This document shows positions 1-7,175 of a stretch of 9,575 bases of DNA, piece by piece. Positions within the stretch are counted from its first letter, which is position 1. The number at the start of each line of letters is the position of its first letter. Source of the stretch: an uncultured Bacilli bacterium (GTDB taxonomy: Bacteria; Bacillota_I; Bacilli_A; RF39; UBA660); assembly GCA_944359595.1 (NCBI GenBank), contig CALVSV010000064.1, positions 1-9,575 on the forward strand, read 5' to 3'. The translations under genes and the position numbers were made by a program. The notes under the pieces are model-generated. The model did not search any database and was not told the DNA's origin. It was given only the letters and a program-made list of their open reading frames with translations.

Positions 1-210
1 TGATAAAGTTTTGTACAAATTTTCCACATATAATCTTTTGTCTAATGTTGTTTTCATTTTTTTTATTTTTTTTAATTTTTTATCGTAATCAACATTTATT
101 TCAATATCTCCATTATCACACGCAAATTCAATTTGATATTCGATGGACAATCTCTTTAAAGCTTGTTCAACGGCTCCAATACCACTAAAAGCTGTTGCTA
201 ATTTTAACAT
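1..210 (-). CDS. DNA cytosine-5 methyltransferase, N-terminal fragment (runs off left edge)
   Basis: This is the first 70 residues of a C5-cytosine DNA methyltransferase, which moves a methyl group from S-adenosylmethionine to cytosine in a recognition sequence. The start MLKLATAFSGIGAVEQAL carries motif I (FSGIG, residues 8-12), the SAM-binding glycine loop. ACDNG at 30-34 supplies the acidic residue expected to bind the SAM ribose (motif II position). A lysine-rich stretch follows (about 43-60), which resembles the insert before motif IV in a subgroup of these enzymes. The catalytic PCQ motif and the target-recognition region lie outside the window. ATG at 208-210 is preceded by GGAGG five bases upstream (complement of 216-220). 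The gene has its own promoter and lies beyond the rluB terminator. It may be solitary or part of a restriction-modification system; the partner would be to the left. Confidence 0.88.
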   Translation of the reverse strand, partial: MLKLATAFSGIGAVEQALKRLSIEYQIEFACDNGDIEINVDYDKKLKKIKKMKTTLDKRLYVENLYKTLS

Positions 211-243
211 AACTACCTCCTAAGTTGACCTGCGTCTATGATA

Positions 244-272
244 ATTGTACCAAAATTCTAGTGAAAAGTATA
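244..272 (-). promoter_or_regulatory. Extended -10 promoter for the methyltransferase gene
   Basis: On the minus strand TACAAT (complement of 244-249) is preceded by TGG, giving an extended -10 element (TGnTACAAT). The -35 region around 265-272 is poor (TACTTT/TATACT). The start codon lies about 34 bases downstream. This is inferred from the motif match only. Confidence 0.5.
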
Positions 273-302
273 TAAAAAAAGGCAAAAAAACTCTTTTAGA
301 CT

Positions 303-316
303 TTACAATACTGTAA
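303..316. repeat. Short palindrome TTACA-ATAC-TGTAA upstream of the methyltransferase promoter
   Basis: A perfect 5-bp inverted repeat with a 4-base centre sits about 30-50 bases upstream of the methyltransferase promoter. A second weak repeat, TTTTAAG (319-325) and CTTAAAA (339-345), lies just beyond it. The first could be an operator, but such short AT-rich palindromes arise easily by chance. Nothing else is recognised between the methyltransferase promoter and the terminator at 392-431. Confidence 0.25.
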
Positions 317-391
317 CCTTTTAAGTTAAAAATCGATTCTTAAAAACCGAACGTTTTAAACCATTTTTAAGCATTTTATATTGGCGTTTAT

Positions 392-431
392 AAATAATAA
401 AGATAACTACTTTAAGTTATCTTTATTATTT
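392..431 (-). terminator. Terminator of the ABC transporter-rluB operon
   Basis: The arms 392-408 and 415-431 form a perfect 17-bp AT-rich hairpin around a 6-base loop (ACTTTA). On the minus strand the hairpin begins within the rluB stop codon (TAA at 426-428) and is followed by TTTATAAA, a short and imperfect U-tract. The core AAAGATAA/TTATCTTT is also used by the terminator at 6089-6120. Confidence 0.75.
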
Positions 432-1139
432 TACTAAACTATATAATTGTTTAACCTCTTTAACGGTAAGTTTACGATATTCACCAGATTTTAATCCATA
501 AGTTGTTAATCCTGCAAATAATACTCTATTTAATTTTATAACATCATAGCCTACTGCTTCAAACATCTTTTTTACTTGATGATTTTTACCTTCATGTATT
601 CTTATTTCAACTATACAATTATTTTTCTTTTTATCAATTTTTCTTATTTTTAATTTTGCTCTTTTAGTTTTATAACCATCAATAATTACACCTTTCTCAA
701 TAGTTTTTAAATCGTTAATTTCAAGTATTTTATTTAGTTTAGCAATATAAACTTTTTCTATTTCACTTCTAGGATGTATAAGTAAGTTAGTTAGCTCTCC
801 ATCATTAGTAAGTAACAAAACTCCTGTAGTATTATAATCTAATCTGCCTACTGGATATATTCTTTTATCAGTTTTAATTAAATCAATAACAGTTTTTCTC
901 GTCTTTTCATCAGACGCACTACATATATATCCTCTAGGTTTATTAAGTATAAAATAAACTTTATCTTCTTTAGATAATAAAACACCATTAACCATAATAT
1001 TATCAGAATAATTTACTTTAACGCCTAACTCGCTTACCTTTTCACCATTTACTAGGACTTTTCCATCTTTAATTAATTTTTCAGCTTCTCTTCTAGAACA
1101 ATACCCACTTTGTGCGATAACTTTTTGTAACCTTTCCAT
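426..1139 (-). CDS. rluB: 23S rRNA pseudouridine synthase, RluB/RsuA family
   Basis: This 237-residue enzyme should isomerise one uridine of 23S rRNA to pseudouridine (U2605 in E. coli for RluB). Residues 1-45 form the S4 RNA-binding domain (MERLQKVIAQSGYCSRREAE), followed by the RsuA/RluB catalytic domain. The catalytic aspartate is D101 in GRLDYNTTGVLLLTNDGEL, and the C-terminal family motif RIHEGKNHQVKKM is present. Length is typical for RluB. The ATG at 1139 is chosen over GTG at 1148 because that GTG lies inside the Shine-Dalgarno AAAGGTGA, six bases before the ATG. The gene starts 12 bases after the permease stop, so it is probably co-transcribed with the transporter. RsuA (16S) and RluF are alternatives, but the S4 sequence and length favour RluB. 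Confidence 0.93.
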   Translation of the reverse strand: MERLQKVIAQSGYCSRREAEKLIKDGKVLVNGEKVSELGVKVNYSDNIMVNGVLLSKEDKVYFILNKPRGYICSASDEKTRKTVIDLIKTDKRIYPVGRLDYNTTGVLLLTNDGELTNLLIHPRSEIEKVYIAKLNKILEINDLKTIEKGVIIDGYKTKRAKLKIRKIDKKKNNCIVEIRIHEGKNHQVKKMFEAVGYDVIKLNRVLFAGLTTYGLKSGEYRKLTVKEVKQLYSLVK

Positions 1140-1151
1140 TAAAATCACCTT

Positions 1152-3605
1152 TTATTCTACATTTTTTAACGATTCTATCATATCTATTTTTTTCAAATTA
1201 AAGTGTGTAATAATATTAACTATAATAGTAAATACAATTGTTATACATATTGATGCAATAAAACTAAATAATTTTATATTTCTTACAAATAATAATATAT
1301 CTGTTTCACAAGTTGAAATAATAAAATATGTTAAATAATATCCAATAATCAAACCTATTGGTATACCTAATATAGTTAATAATATATTTTCTTTTGTAAT
1401 ATATGAATCAACTTCTTTATTATGGAATCCTAAAACTTTTAATGTAGCTATTTCACGTTGTCTTTCACAAATATTTATATTAGATAAATTATATAATACA
1501 ACAAATGCAAGTATAGCTGCTGCAATAATAAGTATAACTACAACAGAATTAAGGGATTCCATCATATCTGTTACAGAATCAAGTACATCTGATGTAATAG
1601 TAATATTTAATACTTCATTATTATTCGATGAAATATTTTCGTTAAAATCATCTATTTTCTTATGATCATCCGTATTAAAATTTATTAATAATGTATTATA
1701 TTCATATTCTTTAAATAATTCATTATATGTATTAGTATTTACATACGCATATAAATTAACATAGTTATATACTATATCTGATATTATAATATCTTTTTTA
1801 TTATCATTATCATCGTATATTTTTAATTTATCTCCTATTTCTACATCAAATAACTTAGCTATTTTCTCACTAATAACTATTTCATTATCTTTTAATTTAG
1901 CCTTTTTATCATTTTCTATACTTTTTAAATCTATAACTTTTGATAATTCTTTTTCGTTTTCTGGAGTTATTAAAACAATATCTTTTTCTATATCATTTTT
2001 TTCTATAGTAATAGTACTAAAATTTGTTTTAACTACATCTATTATCTTTTTATTATCTTTTATATTATTTACAAATTCATCTGATTCACCACTAATAGTT
2101 ATAGACTCATCATAATAAAATATATCATTAAATTGTAAATATGCAACATCCTGAATAGAATCTTTCAATCCAAACCCAGATAATATAAGCGCTGTACAAC
2201 CAGCAATACCAATTATTGTTGCTGCTACCCTACTTTTATATCTAAATATATTTCTTACAACTACTTTGTTTGAAAACTTTAATCTCTTCCATATAAAAGG
2301 TATATGTTCTAATAATATTTTTTTACCTTCCTTTGGCGATTTTGGTCTCATTAATGTTGCGGGAACATCTTTTAATGTTTTATATGAAACATATAATGCA
2401 GTACCACATATACATAATATACTAGCACCCAATCCTATTATTCCAGCAACAATATCAATAGATAGTACAAATTCTGGAATACTAAATAATAATGTATATA
2501 TATCCCATATTACAGTAGGTAAAAATATATTTCCGAAAATAAAACCTATTACTCCTCCTATAACTGTAGCTAAAAATGAATATAAAAAATAATTTAAACA
2601 TATTCTTGTGTTATTAAATCCTAATGCTTTTAAGCACCCATTTTCCAGTCTTTCTTCTTCAACCATCCTCATCATCGATATTAAACTTATTAATATCGAT
2701 ATAACAAAGAACACTAATGGAAATACATTTCCAAGTTTATTCATATTTTCACTTGCATCAACCAAATCATTATATGCAGATATATCACTTCTATCAAATA
2801 TATACCAAACTGGGTCAACTATATTATCTTCATAATCTGTAATACCCATCATTTTAGAATACTCTATATAATCAGAATACAATTCATCATATCTTTTTTC
2901 TTCTTGTTCATCTTTAATATTCTCTATATATTTAGTTGCACGATCAATAAGCGTTTTATATTCATCACTAGACGTCTCCTCATCTTTCGCATCATCTACT
3001 ACTACATAAATAGAACTATAATAATCTGTTTGATCTAAAGAATCTACATAAGCAAAGTAATCAACTTGTCCACTACCTAATGTTGATGATGGTCTAGCTG
3101 TTGAAAAATAATTTGGATTAAGTACTGTACCAACTATTTTATATTTTTCATCTTCGATAGTAATACTGTCACCAATTTTTAATTTATTTAAAGTTAATGC
3201 ATTTTCTTCTAATGCAATTTCATTTTCTTTATCTGGTAATTTTCCGCTTAACAATATAGGTTTATCAACGTCATTATTTATTTCAAATATTTTACCAACA
3301 TATTCAGTATCATCTATAGTTATAAATTTATCTGCATAATTAATTCCATATGCATCCTTAATTAATTTACTTTCTTTTATTTCTGATATATCATCATCAG
3401 TAAGTCCAACGTTTGATACAACTTCAATATCGTGCATATTTACTTTATCATAAAATTCATCTAATGTTTTAATCATCGATGGAGATGTTGCTTGTATCCC
3501 TGTATAAAAACCTACCCCTAAAAAAGACATAAATAGTAGTGATAAAAATCTTTTATAATTTTTTCTAATTTTTCTTATTGAATTTAATAATAACTTGTTT
3601 TTCAT
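1152..3605 (-). CDS. FtsX/MacB-type ABC transporter permease
   Basis: This 817-residue membrane protein is the permease partner of the ATPase just upstream. It has two FtsX-like halves. TM1 is at about 19-38, followed by a large extracytoplasmic domain (40-290), then TM2-4 (293-312, 335-362, 383-407). The second half has TM5 (460-480), another outer domain, and TM6-8 (687-706, 741-763, 778-801). Each half has the cytoplasmic coupling segment after its second helix: ERLENGCLKALGF (318-330) and ERQREIATLKVLGF (714-727). Such 8-TM permeases couple ATP use to work outside the membrane (peptide or lipid export, lipoprotein handling, resistance); the substrate is unknown. ATG at 3605 fits better than the tandem ATGs at 3626/3623: it follows GAGTGG and lies one base after the ATPase stop, indicating coupled translation. 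BceB-type permeases have 10 TMs, so this is not a BceB. Confidence 0.9.
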   Translation of the reverse strand: MKNKLLLNSIRKIRKNYKRFLSLLFMSFLGVGFYTGIQATSPSMIKTLDEFYDKVNMHDIEVVSNVGLTDDDISEIKESKLIKDAYGINYADKFITIDDTEYVGKIFEINNDVDKPILLSGKLPDKENEIALEENALTLNKLKIGDSITIEDEKYKIVGTVLNPNYFSTARPSSTLGSGQVDYFAYVDSLDQTDYYSSIYVVVDDAKDEETSSDEYKTLIDRATKYIENIKDEQEEKRYDELYSDYIEYSKMMGITDYEDNIVDPVWYIFDRSDISAYNDLVDASENMNKLGNVFPLVFFVISILISLISMMRMVEEERLENGCLKALGFNNTRICLNYFLYSFLATVIGGVIGFIFGNIFLPTVIWDIYTLLFSIPEFVLSIDIVAGIIGLGASILCICGTALYVSYKTLKDVPATLMRPKSPKEGKKILLEHIPFIWKRLKFSNKVVVRNIFRYKSRVAATIIGIAGCTALILSGFGLKDSIQDVAYLQFNDIFYYDESITISGESDEFVNNIKDNKKIIDVVKTNFSTITIEKNDIEKDIVLITPENEKELSKVIDLKSIENDKKAKLKDNEIVISEKIAKLFDVEIGDKLKIYDDNDNKKDIIISDIVYNYVNLYAYVNTNTYNELFKEYEYNTLLINFNTDDHKKIDDFNENISSNNNEVLNITITSDVLDSVTDMMESLNSVVVILIIAAAILAFVVLYNLSNINICERQREIATLKVLGFHNKEVDSYITKENILLTILGIPIGLIIGYYLTYFIISTCETDILLFVRNIKLFSFIASICITIVFTIIVNIITHFNLKKIDMIESLKNVE

Positions 3606-3606
3606 T

Positions 3607-4308
3607 TTACCACTCAATTTCATCAATTGATTTAGGATGCTTATTGATTATTATATCCTCAACACTACCATTTTTAAATTTTATCACTTTATCTGCCATA
3701 GGAGCTAATGCTTGATTGTGCGTAATAATTATTACGGTCATCCCTTCTATTTTACATGTATCTTCAAGTAATTTTAGTATTTGTTTACCAGTTTTATAAT
3801 CTAATGCCCCAGTCGGTTCATCACATAAAAGTAATTTAGGATTTTTAGCTATAGCTCGAGCTATCGCAACTCTTTGTTGTTCTCCACCTGATAATTGTGC
3901 TGGAAAGTTTTTCTTTCTTTTATTTAAACCAACATTATTTAATATTTTTGAAGGATTTAAATGATCTTTACACAATTGAATTGCAAGTTCGACATTTTCA
4001 AGCGCTGTAAGATTTTGTACTAAATTATAAAATTGAAATACAAAACCAATATCATTTCTTCTATAATCAGTTAACTGCTTATTATTTAATTTTTCAATTT
4101 TTTTACCATCAACTTCAACACTTCCTTTTGTCAAAATATCCATTCCACCCAATATATTTAAAGCTGTTGTTTTACCTGCGCCAGATGGACCTAATATTAC
4201 TGCCAACTCCCCTTTTTCTATTGTAAACGTTGTATTATCTAATGCTTTTATTTTATTTTCTCCAACTTCATATATTTTTGTAACATTATCAAATTTTATA
4301 TAGGACAT
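3607..4308 (-). CDS. ABC transporter ATP-binding protein, LolD/MacB (SalX) type
   Basis: This 233-residue cytoplasmic ATPase powers the permease encoded next. All motifs are intact: Walker [10 protein letters not shown] (40-48), Q-loop Q92 in FVFQFYN, signature LSGGEQQ (139-145), Walker B LLLCDEP with D163/E164, the D-loop after it, and the switch histidine H197 in IIITHNQ. The [19 protein letters not shown] segment is characteristic of the MacB/LolD/BceA group that works with FtsX-like permeases. ATG at 4308 is preceded by GGAGG seven bases upstream (complement of 4316-4320); the upstream start at 4341 has no such site and adds 11 atypical residues. It is the first gene of the minus-strand operon, and its stop lies one base before the permease ATG. 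Confidence 0.94.
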   Translation of the reverse strand: MSYIKFDNVTKIYEVGENKIKALDNTTFTIEKGELAVILGPSGAGKTTALNILGGMDILTKGSVEVDGKKIEKLNNKQLTDYRRNDIGFVFQFYNLVQNLTALENVELAIQLCKDHLNPSKILNNVGLNKRKKNFPAQLSGGEQQRVAIARAIAKNPKLLLCDEPTGALDYKTGKQILKLLEDTCKIEGMTVIIITHNQALAPMADKVIKFKNGSVEDIIINKHPKSIDEIEW

Positions 4309-4331
4309 ATCATTTCCTCCATTCAATAAGT

Positions 4332-4337
4332 ATTGTA
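4332..4337 (-). promoter_or_regulatory. Promoter of the ABC transporter-rluB operon
   Basis: On the minus strand TGATACAAT forms an extended -10 element (TACAAT = complement of 4332-4337), 23 bases upstream of the ATPase ATG. No good -35 box is present at 16-18 bases (only T-rich sequence), as is common for extended -10 promoters. It diverges from the sufC promoter at 4415-4443. Confidence 0.5.
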
Positions 4338-4414
4338 TCAAATTTCTAATAAAAAATCATCAATTATTTAAAACAAATTATTACTTGTTTTTATGATACA
4401 AAATATGATAATAG

Positions 4415-4443
4415 TTGACAGTTATTATTATTAAAATTATAAT
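4415..4443 (+). promoter_or_regulatory. Perfect-consensus sigma-A promoter for the SufC/SufB-like operon
   Basis: TTGACA (4415-4420) and TATAAT (4438-4443) both match the consensus exactly and are separated by the ideal 17 bases. Transcription should begin near 4450, leaving a leader of about 20 bases before the ATG at 4471. The ribosome binding site AAAGG (4456-4460) is ten bases from the ATG, a little long. No clear operator overlaps the promoter. TGATACAA at 4394-4401 is an inverted copy of TTGTATCA at 4333-4340, but the latter is part of the opposite promoter. Confidence 0.85.
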
Positions 4444-4470
4444 TATAGTAGCAAGAAAGGAAAATGCTCT

Positions 4471-5175
4471 ATGTTAGAACTTAAAAATATATATTTTAAA
4501 AAAGATAACAAAACAATACTTAATAGTATAAATTTAAAATTTGATAATGAAAAATTTTATTGTATAACAGGTCCAAACGGTAGTGGTAAATCATCTTTAG
4601 CCAAAATAATAATGGGAATTGAAAAACCTAATTCTGGTAAAATATATTTAAATGGTGAAGATATTACTGATAAATCGATTGATGAAAGAGCAAAACTCGG
4701 GATAGGTTTTGCATTTCAAAGACCAGTATGCTTTAAAGGAATTACAGTTTATGATCTGTTAAGATTCGCAACAAAAAAAGATCTAAGTAGAAAAGATGCA
4801 TGCGAATATTTATCTAAGGTAGGATTATGTGCATTAGAATATTTAGATAGAGAAATTAATAAATCTTTATCTGGCGGTGAATTAAAAAGAATAGAAATTG
4901 CTACTGTAATTGCACGTAATCCAAATGTTGCGATATTCGATGAACCAGAAGCAGGAATAGATTTGTGGAGTTTTCAAAATTTAAATTCTGTATTTAAAGA
5001 GTTAGAAGCAACTTATATGGGAGTTACAATTGTTATATCTCATCAAGAAAAAATTTTATCTCTTGCAGATGAAATAATATTATTAGATAAAGGCGCAATC
5101 GTTAGTGATGATAAAAAAGATGAAATGATTAGCTCTATATTTAATAAGAAATGTTGTAAGAAGGTGAATCAATGA
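4471..5175 (+). CDS. sufC: SufC-type (SmsC-like) Fe-S assembly ATPase
   Basis: This is a 234-residue cytoplasmic ABC ATPase of the SufC family, which works with a SufB/SufD-type scaffold to build iron-sulfur clusters and is not a transporter. Motifs are Walker A GPNGSGKSS (34-42), Q-loop Q83 in FAFQRPVCFKGITVYDLL, signature LSGGELKR (133-140), Walker B VAIFDEPEAGID with D157/E158, and H191. FQRP, GGELKR and DEPEAGID separate SufC from transport ATPases. Length is slightly below classical SufC (about 250). The C-terminal tail carries adjacent cysteines C228/C229 in a lysine-rich setting (KKCCKK), which is unusual for SufC. The gene overlaps the scaffold gene by ATGA. With only one SufB/D-like partner, the pair matches the SUF-like minimal system (SmsCB) known from archaea and anaerobic bacteria; that label is inference. 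Confidence 0.9.
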   Translation: MLELKNIYFKKDNKTILNSINLKFDNEKFYCITGPNGSGKSSLAKIIMGIEKPNSGKIYLNGEDITDKSIDERAKLGIGFAFQRPVCFKGITVYDLLRFATKKDLSRKDACEYLSKVGLCALEYLDREINKSLSGGELKRIEIATVIARNPNVAIFDEPEAGIDLWSFQNLNSVFKELEATYMGVTIVISHQEKILSLADEIILLDKGAIVSDDKKDEMISSIFNKKCCKKVNQ

Positions 5176-6089
5176 ACAATGTAGATAAAAGTTTATTAAA
5201 AAATATAGAAGATAATGAGTTTAGTAATAGTGATGCAATTAACATTCGTAAAAATGGTAAATGTATTGAAAGAAAAGATACTAAATATATAAATATTAAA
5301 TCAAAAGATAATAATAGTGGTATAAATGTATATGTTGATGATAATGTAAAATTTGGTATTATACATATTCCTGTTATAATAACTGAAAGTGGTATTACTG
5401 ATACAGTATATAATGATTTTTATATAGGTAAAAATTCAAATGTTGTTATAATTGCAGGTTGTGGAATACATAATGATAAGCATAAAACATCAACACATAA
5501 TGGTATTCATAAATTTCATTTAGGTGAAAATTCAAATGTTACTTATGTTGAAAAACATTACGGTTCTGGAAATGGTGATGGCAAAAAAATATTAAATCCA
5601 ACTACTGAAATATTTATGGATAATAATTCATCAATGAAAATAGATAGTATTCAAATAAAAGGTGTTGATGATACACTAAGAATAACTAAAGCTAAATTAA
5701 ATAATAATACAAAATTAACAATAAATGAGAAAATATTAACACATAATGATCAAAAAGCTATTACAAAATTTTTAGTTGAATTAAATGGTAAAAATTCAAG
5801 TGCTCATGTAACTTCTAGATCTGTTGCGACAAAAAATTCATATCAAGAATTTAAATCTAATGTTATAGGTAATTCAAAATGTTATGCACACGTTGAATGT
5901 GATAGTATATTAAAAGATAACGGCTGTGTTAAAGCTATACCAGAAATATACGCTAAAAATGTTGATGCTAACCTAATTCATGAAGCTCAAATAGGAAAAA
6001 TTGCAGGTGAACAATTGCTTAAGTTAATGTCACTTGGTATGTCTGAAAAAGAAGCTGAAAAAGCAATAATTGATGGCTTTTTAAATTAA
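5172..6089 (+). CDS. sufB: SufB/SufD-family Fe-S cluster scaffold, SmsB-like
   Basis: This 305-residue protein has the SufB/SufD beta-helix core and C-terminal helical region and should form the scaffold with the SufC-like ATPase. The C-terminal part is the clearest: HVECDSIL (240-247), then AIPEIYAKN (255-263), LIHEAQIGKI (268-277) and a GMSEKEAEKAIIDGFL end (289-304). Against E. coli SufB (recalled alignment), C243 matches C405 and E271 matches E434, both linked to cluster assembly; the spacing is 28 versus 29. IAGCGIHND (94-102) holds a further cysteine, C97. It is much shorter than SufB (about 470-495) and lacks their N-terminal region, as expected for SmsB. ATG at 5172 overlaps the sufC stop (ATGA) with AAGGTG five bases upstream. 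No SufS, SufU or second SufB/D gene follows before the terminator. Confidence 0.87.
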   Translation: MNNVDKSLLKNIEDNEFSNSDAINIRKNGKCIERKDTKYINIKSKDNNSGINVYVDDNVKFGIIHIPVIITESGITDTVYNDFYIGKNSNVVIIAGCGIHNDKHKTSTHNGIHKFHLGENSNVTYVEKHYGSGNGDGKKILNPTTEIFMDNNSSMKIDSIQIKGVDDTLRITKAKLNNNTKLTINEKILTHNDQKAITKFLVELNGKNSSAHVTSRSVATKNSYQEFKSNVIGNSKCYAHVECDSILKDNGCVKAIPEIYAKNVDANLIHEAQIGKIAGEQLLKLMSLGMSEKEAEKAIIDGFLN

Positions 6090-6120
6090 AAAGATAAGCA
6101 ATTAGTATTGTTTATCTTTT
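6089..6120. terminator. Bidirectional terminator between the Fe-S operon and the convergent gene
   Basis: Arms 6089-6102 and 6107-6120 pair over 14 positions with one G-U and a 4-base loop (TAGT). The hairpin starts at the last base of the scaffold stop codon and ends three bases before the stop of the convergent gene (6124-6126). T-rich tracts lie on both exits (TTTTATATT on plus, TTTTTAATTT on minus), so it can serve both transcripts. Confidence 0.85.
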
Positions 6121-6123
6121 ATA

Positions 6124-6819
6124 TTACCCTATTTGACTAACCAACTCGTCATATTGACTTCTAATATTATTATTTAAAAATACTATAGTATCTTCTTCAA
6201 TAGTCCAACTATTAGAATTTTCAGATAGTAAATTTAATATTTTCTCTGATATATTTAAAAGCTCTATTATATCATTTATTGATTCTTCTACTGTAGTATC
6301 TTTTATAGAATCTATATCTCCAACAAATTCTTTATCATATAAATCAACATAATAACTATCTAAATTTTTATTTTCTATATAACTCATAGCCTTATCTTTT
6401 GTCATATACTTAGAATATTCATCTTTACACTCCATTAAATCTTGTCTTGTTTTAGAAATATATTTTTTTGATTCAGTAAATTCTTTACCGTCAGCTTTAT
6501 AATTATCTACTGTTAACAATTTTACAATTTTTTCATCATTAATTATATTAGTAATTTTTATTACTTCGTTAAAATTATCTCTTAAGTATGATTTAAAAGC
6601 ATCTTCTACTTCAGCATAATCTCCTGTTGTTATAGTTCTATCTAATCTTTTGTTAATCTCATCTATATCAATAACTTCTTCATTTGTTAACTCACTTAAT
6701 TCTGTTAATTCTATTGTTAATTTATGTTCTTGTTTAAGATCAGATATAACTGTATAAATTAAAATACCAACTATTACTGCAACAATAATCCCAACTATAA
6801 TTATAATTTTTTTCTTCAT
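6124..6819 (-). CDS. Unrecognised membrane-anchored protein, helical outer domain
   Basis: I do not recognise this 231-residue protein. It begins with KKK and one hydrophobic segment (about 4-25, IIIIVGIIVAVIVGILIYTVI), then a mostly acidic, helix-rich region rich in E, D, N and I with no further membrane segment. The layout suggests an N-terminal anchor (N-in) with the rest outside the cell. There is no lipobox and no signal-peptidase site I can place with confidence, so an uncleaved anchor is preferred. It has one cysteine and no catalytic motif I can see. ATG at 6819 is chosen over GTG at 6834, because that GTG lies within the Shine-Dalgarno-like AGGTGAGAG. A weak extended -10 (TGTTAAAAT, complement of 6875-6883) could drive it. 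It is convergent with the Fe-S operon and shares its terminator; function is unknown. Confidence 0.78.
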   Translation of the reverse strand: MKKKIIIIVGIIVAVIVGILIYTVISDLKQEHKLTIELTELSELTNEEVIDIDEINKRLDRTITTGDYAEVEDAFKSYLRDNFNEVIKITNIINDEKIVKLLTVDNYKADGKEFTESKKYISKTRQDLMECKDEYSKYMTKDKAMSYIENKNLDSYYVDLYDKEFVGDIDSIKDTTVEESINDIIELLNISEKILNLLSENSNSWTIEEDTIVFLNNNIRSQYDELVSQIG

Positions 6820-6994
6820 ATATTTTTCTCTCACCTATTACTTTCTAAAAATATTAGACAAACTATCCAATTCTATTTTAACATTTATAATTATATATAA
6901 AATATATTCTTTATCATATATGACACACTCGCCTTTTCTACCTATATTATACTATATAAAACAGATAAAAATAATTGTGTAAATTACTATAAAA

Positions 6995-7073
6995 TGGCGT
7001 CCCCGAGTGGACTCGAACCACCGCAAAACCGAACTTAGGAGGTTCGTGCTCTATCCAACTGAGCTACGGGGAC
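6995..7073 (-). tRNA. tRNA-Arg (anticodon CCU)
   Basis: The 79-nt gene folds as a cloverleaf on the minus strand. The acceptor stem is GTCCCCG (7067-7073) with CGGGGAC (6999-7005). The D-arm is GCTC/GAGC with a 9-base loop, and the anticodon stem is CGAAC/GTTCG around CTCCTAA. The anticodon is CCT (7037-7039), reading AGG (Arg). The T-arm GGTGG/CCACT contains the loop TTCGAGT. The discriminator is G and the 3' CCA is encoded (6995-6997). The variable loop is 7 bases (GTTTTGC), longer than the usual 4-5. There is no strong terminator downstream, so read-through toward the gene at 6819 is possible. Confidence 0.96.
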
Positions 7074-7084
7074 ATACCAACATA

Positions 7085-7113
7085 TATATAATATCATATA
7101 TTTAATATTTCAA
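7085..7113 (-). promoter_or_regulatory. Promoter of tRNA-Arg
   Basis: On the minus strand TTGAAA (complement of 7108-7113) and TATATA (complement of 7085-7090) are separated by 17 bases. Transcription would start about five bases before the mature tRNA 5' end at 7073. The spacing fits a tRNA promoter; the -10 is only a partial match in an AT-rich setting. Confidence 0.55.
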
Positions 7114-7175
7114 CAATACTATGTACAAGAATCCTAGGATATTCTGAATTCTCAAAGTAAAAACCCCTTAATTTA

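Noticed and set aside
2266..2835. Plus-strand open frames at 2266-2592 and 2608-2835
   Set aside because: They lie opposite the intact permease, show no family motif and have no ribosome binding site; they are antisense shadows in AT-rich DNA.
4333..4401. TTGTATCA / TGATACAA as paired operator sites between the divergent promoters
   Set aside because: The first copy is simply the extended -10 of the transporter operon; the spacing of 53 bases and short length make a dedicated operator unsupported.
5173..5175. Possible UGA-as-Trp (Mycoplasma-like) code, given the AT richness
   Set aside because: The SufC-like gene ends naturally at TGA with a normal ATGA junction, and the Trp codon checked in the window is TGG.
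6995..7073. tRNA-Arg as the attachment site of an integrated element
   Set aside because: I see no second copy of the tRNA 3' end in the window and no integrase; the decayed DNA is on the tRNA's 5' side.
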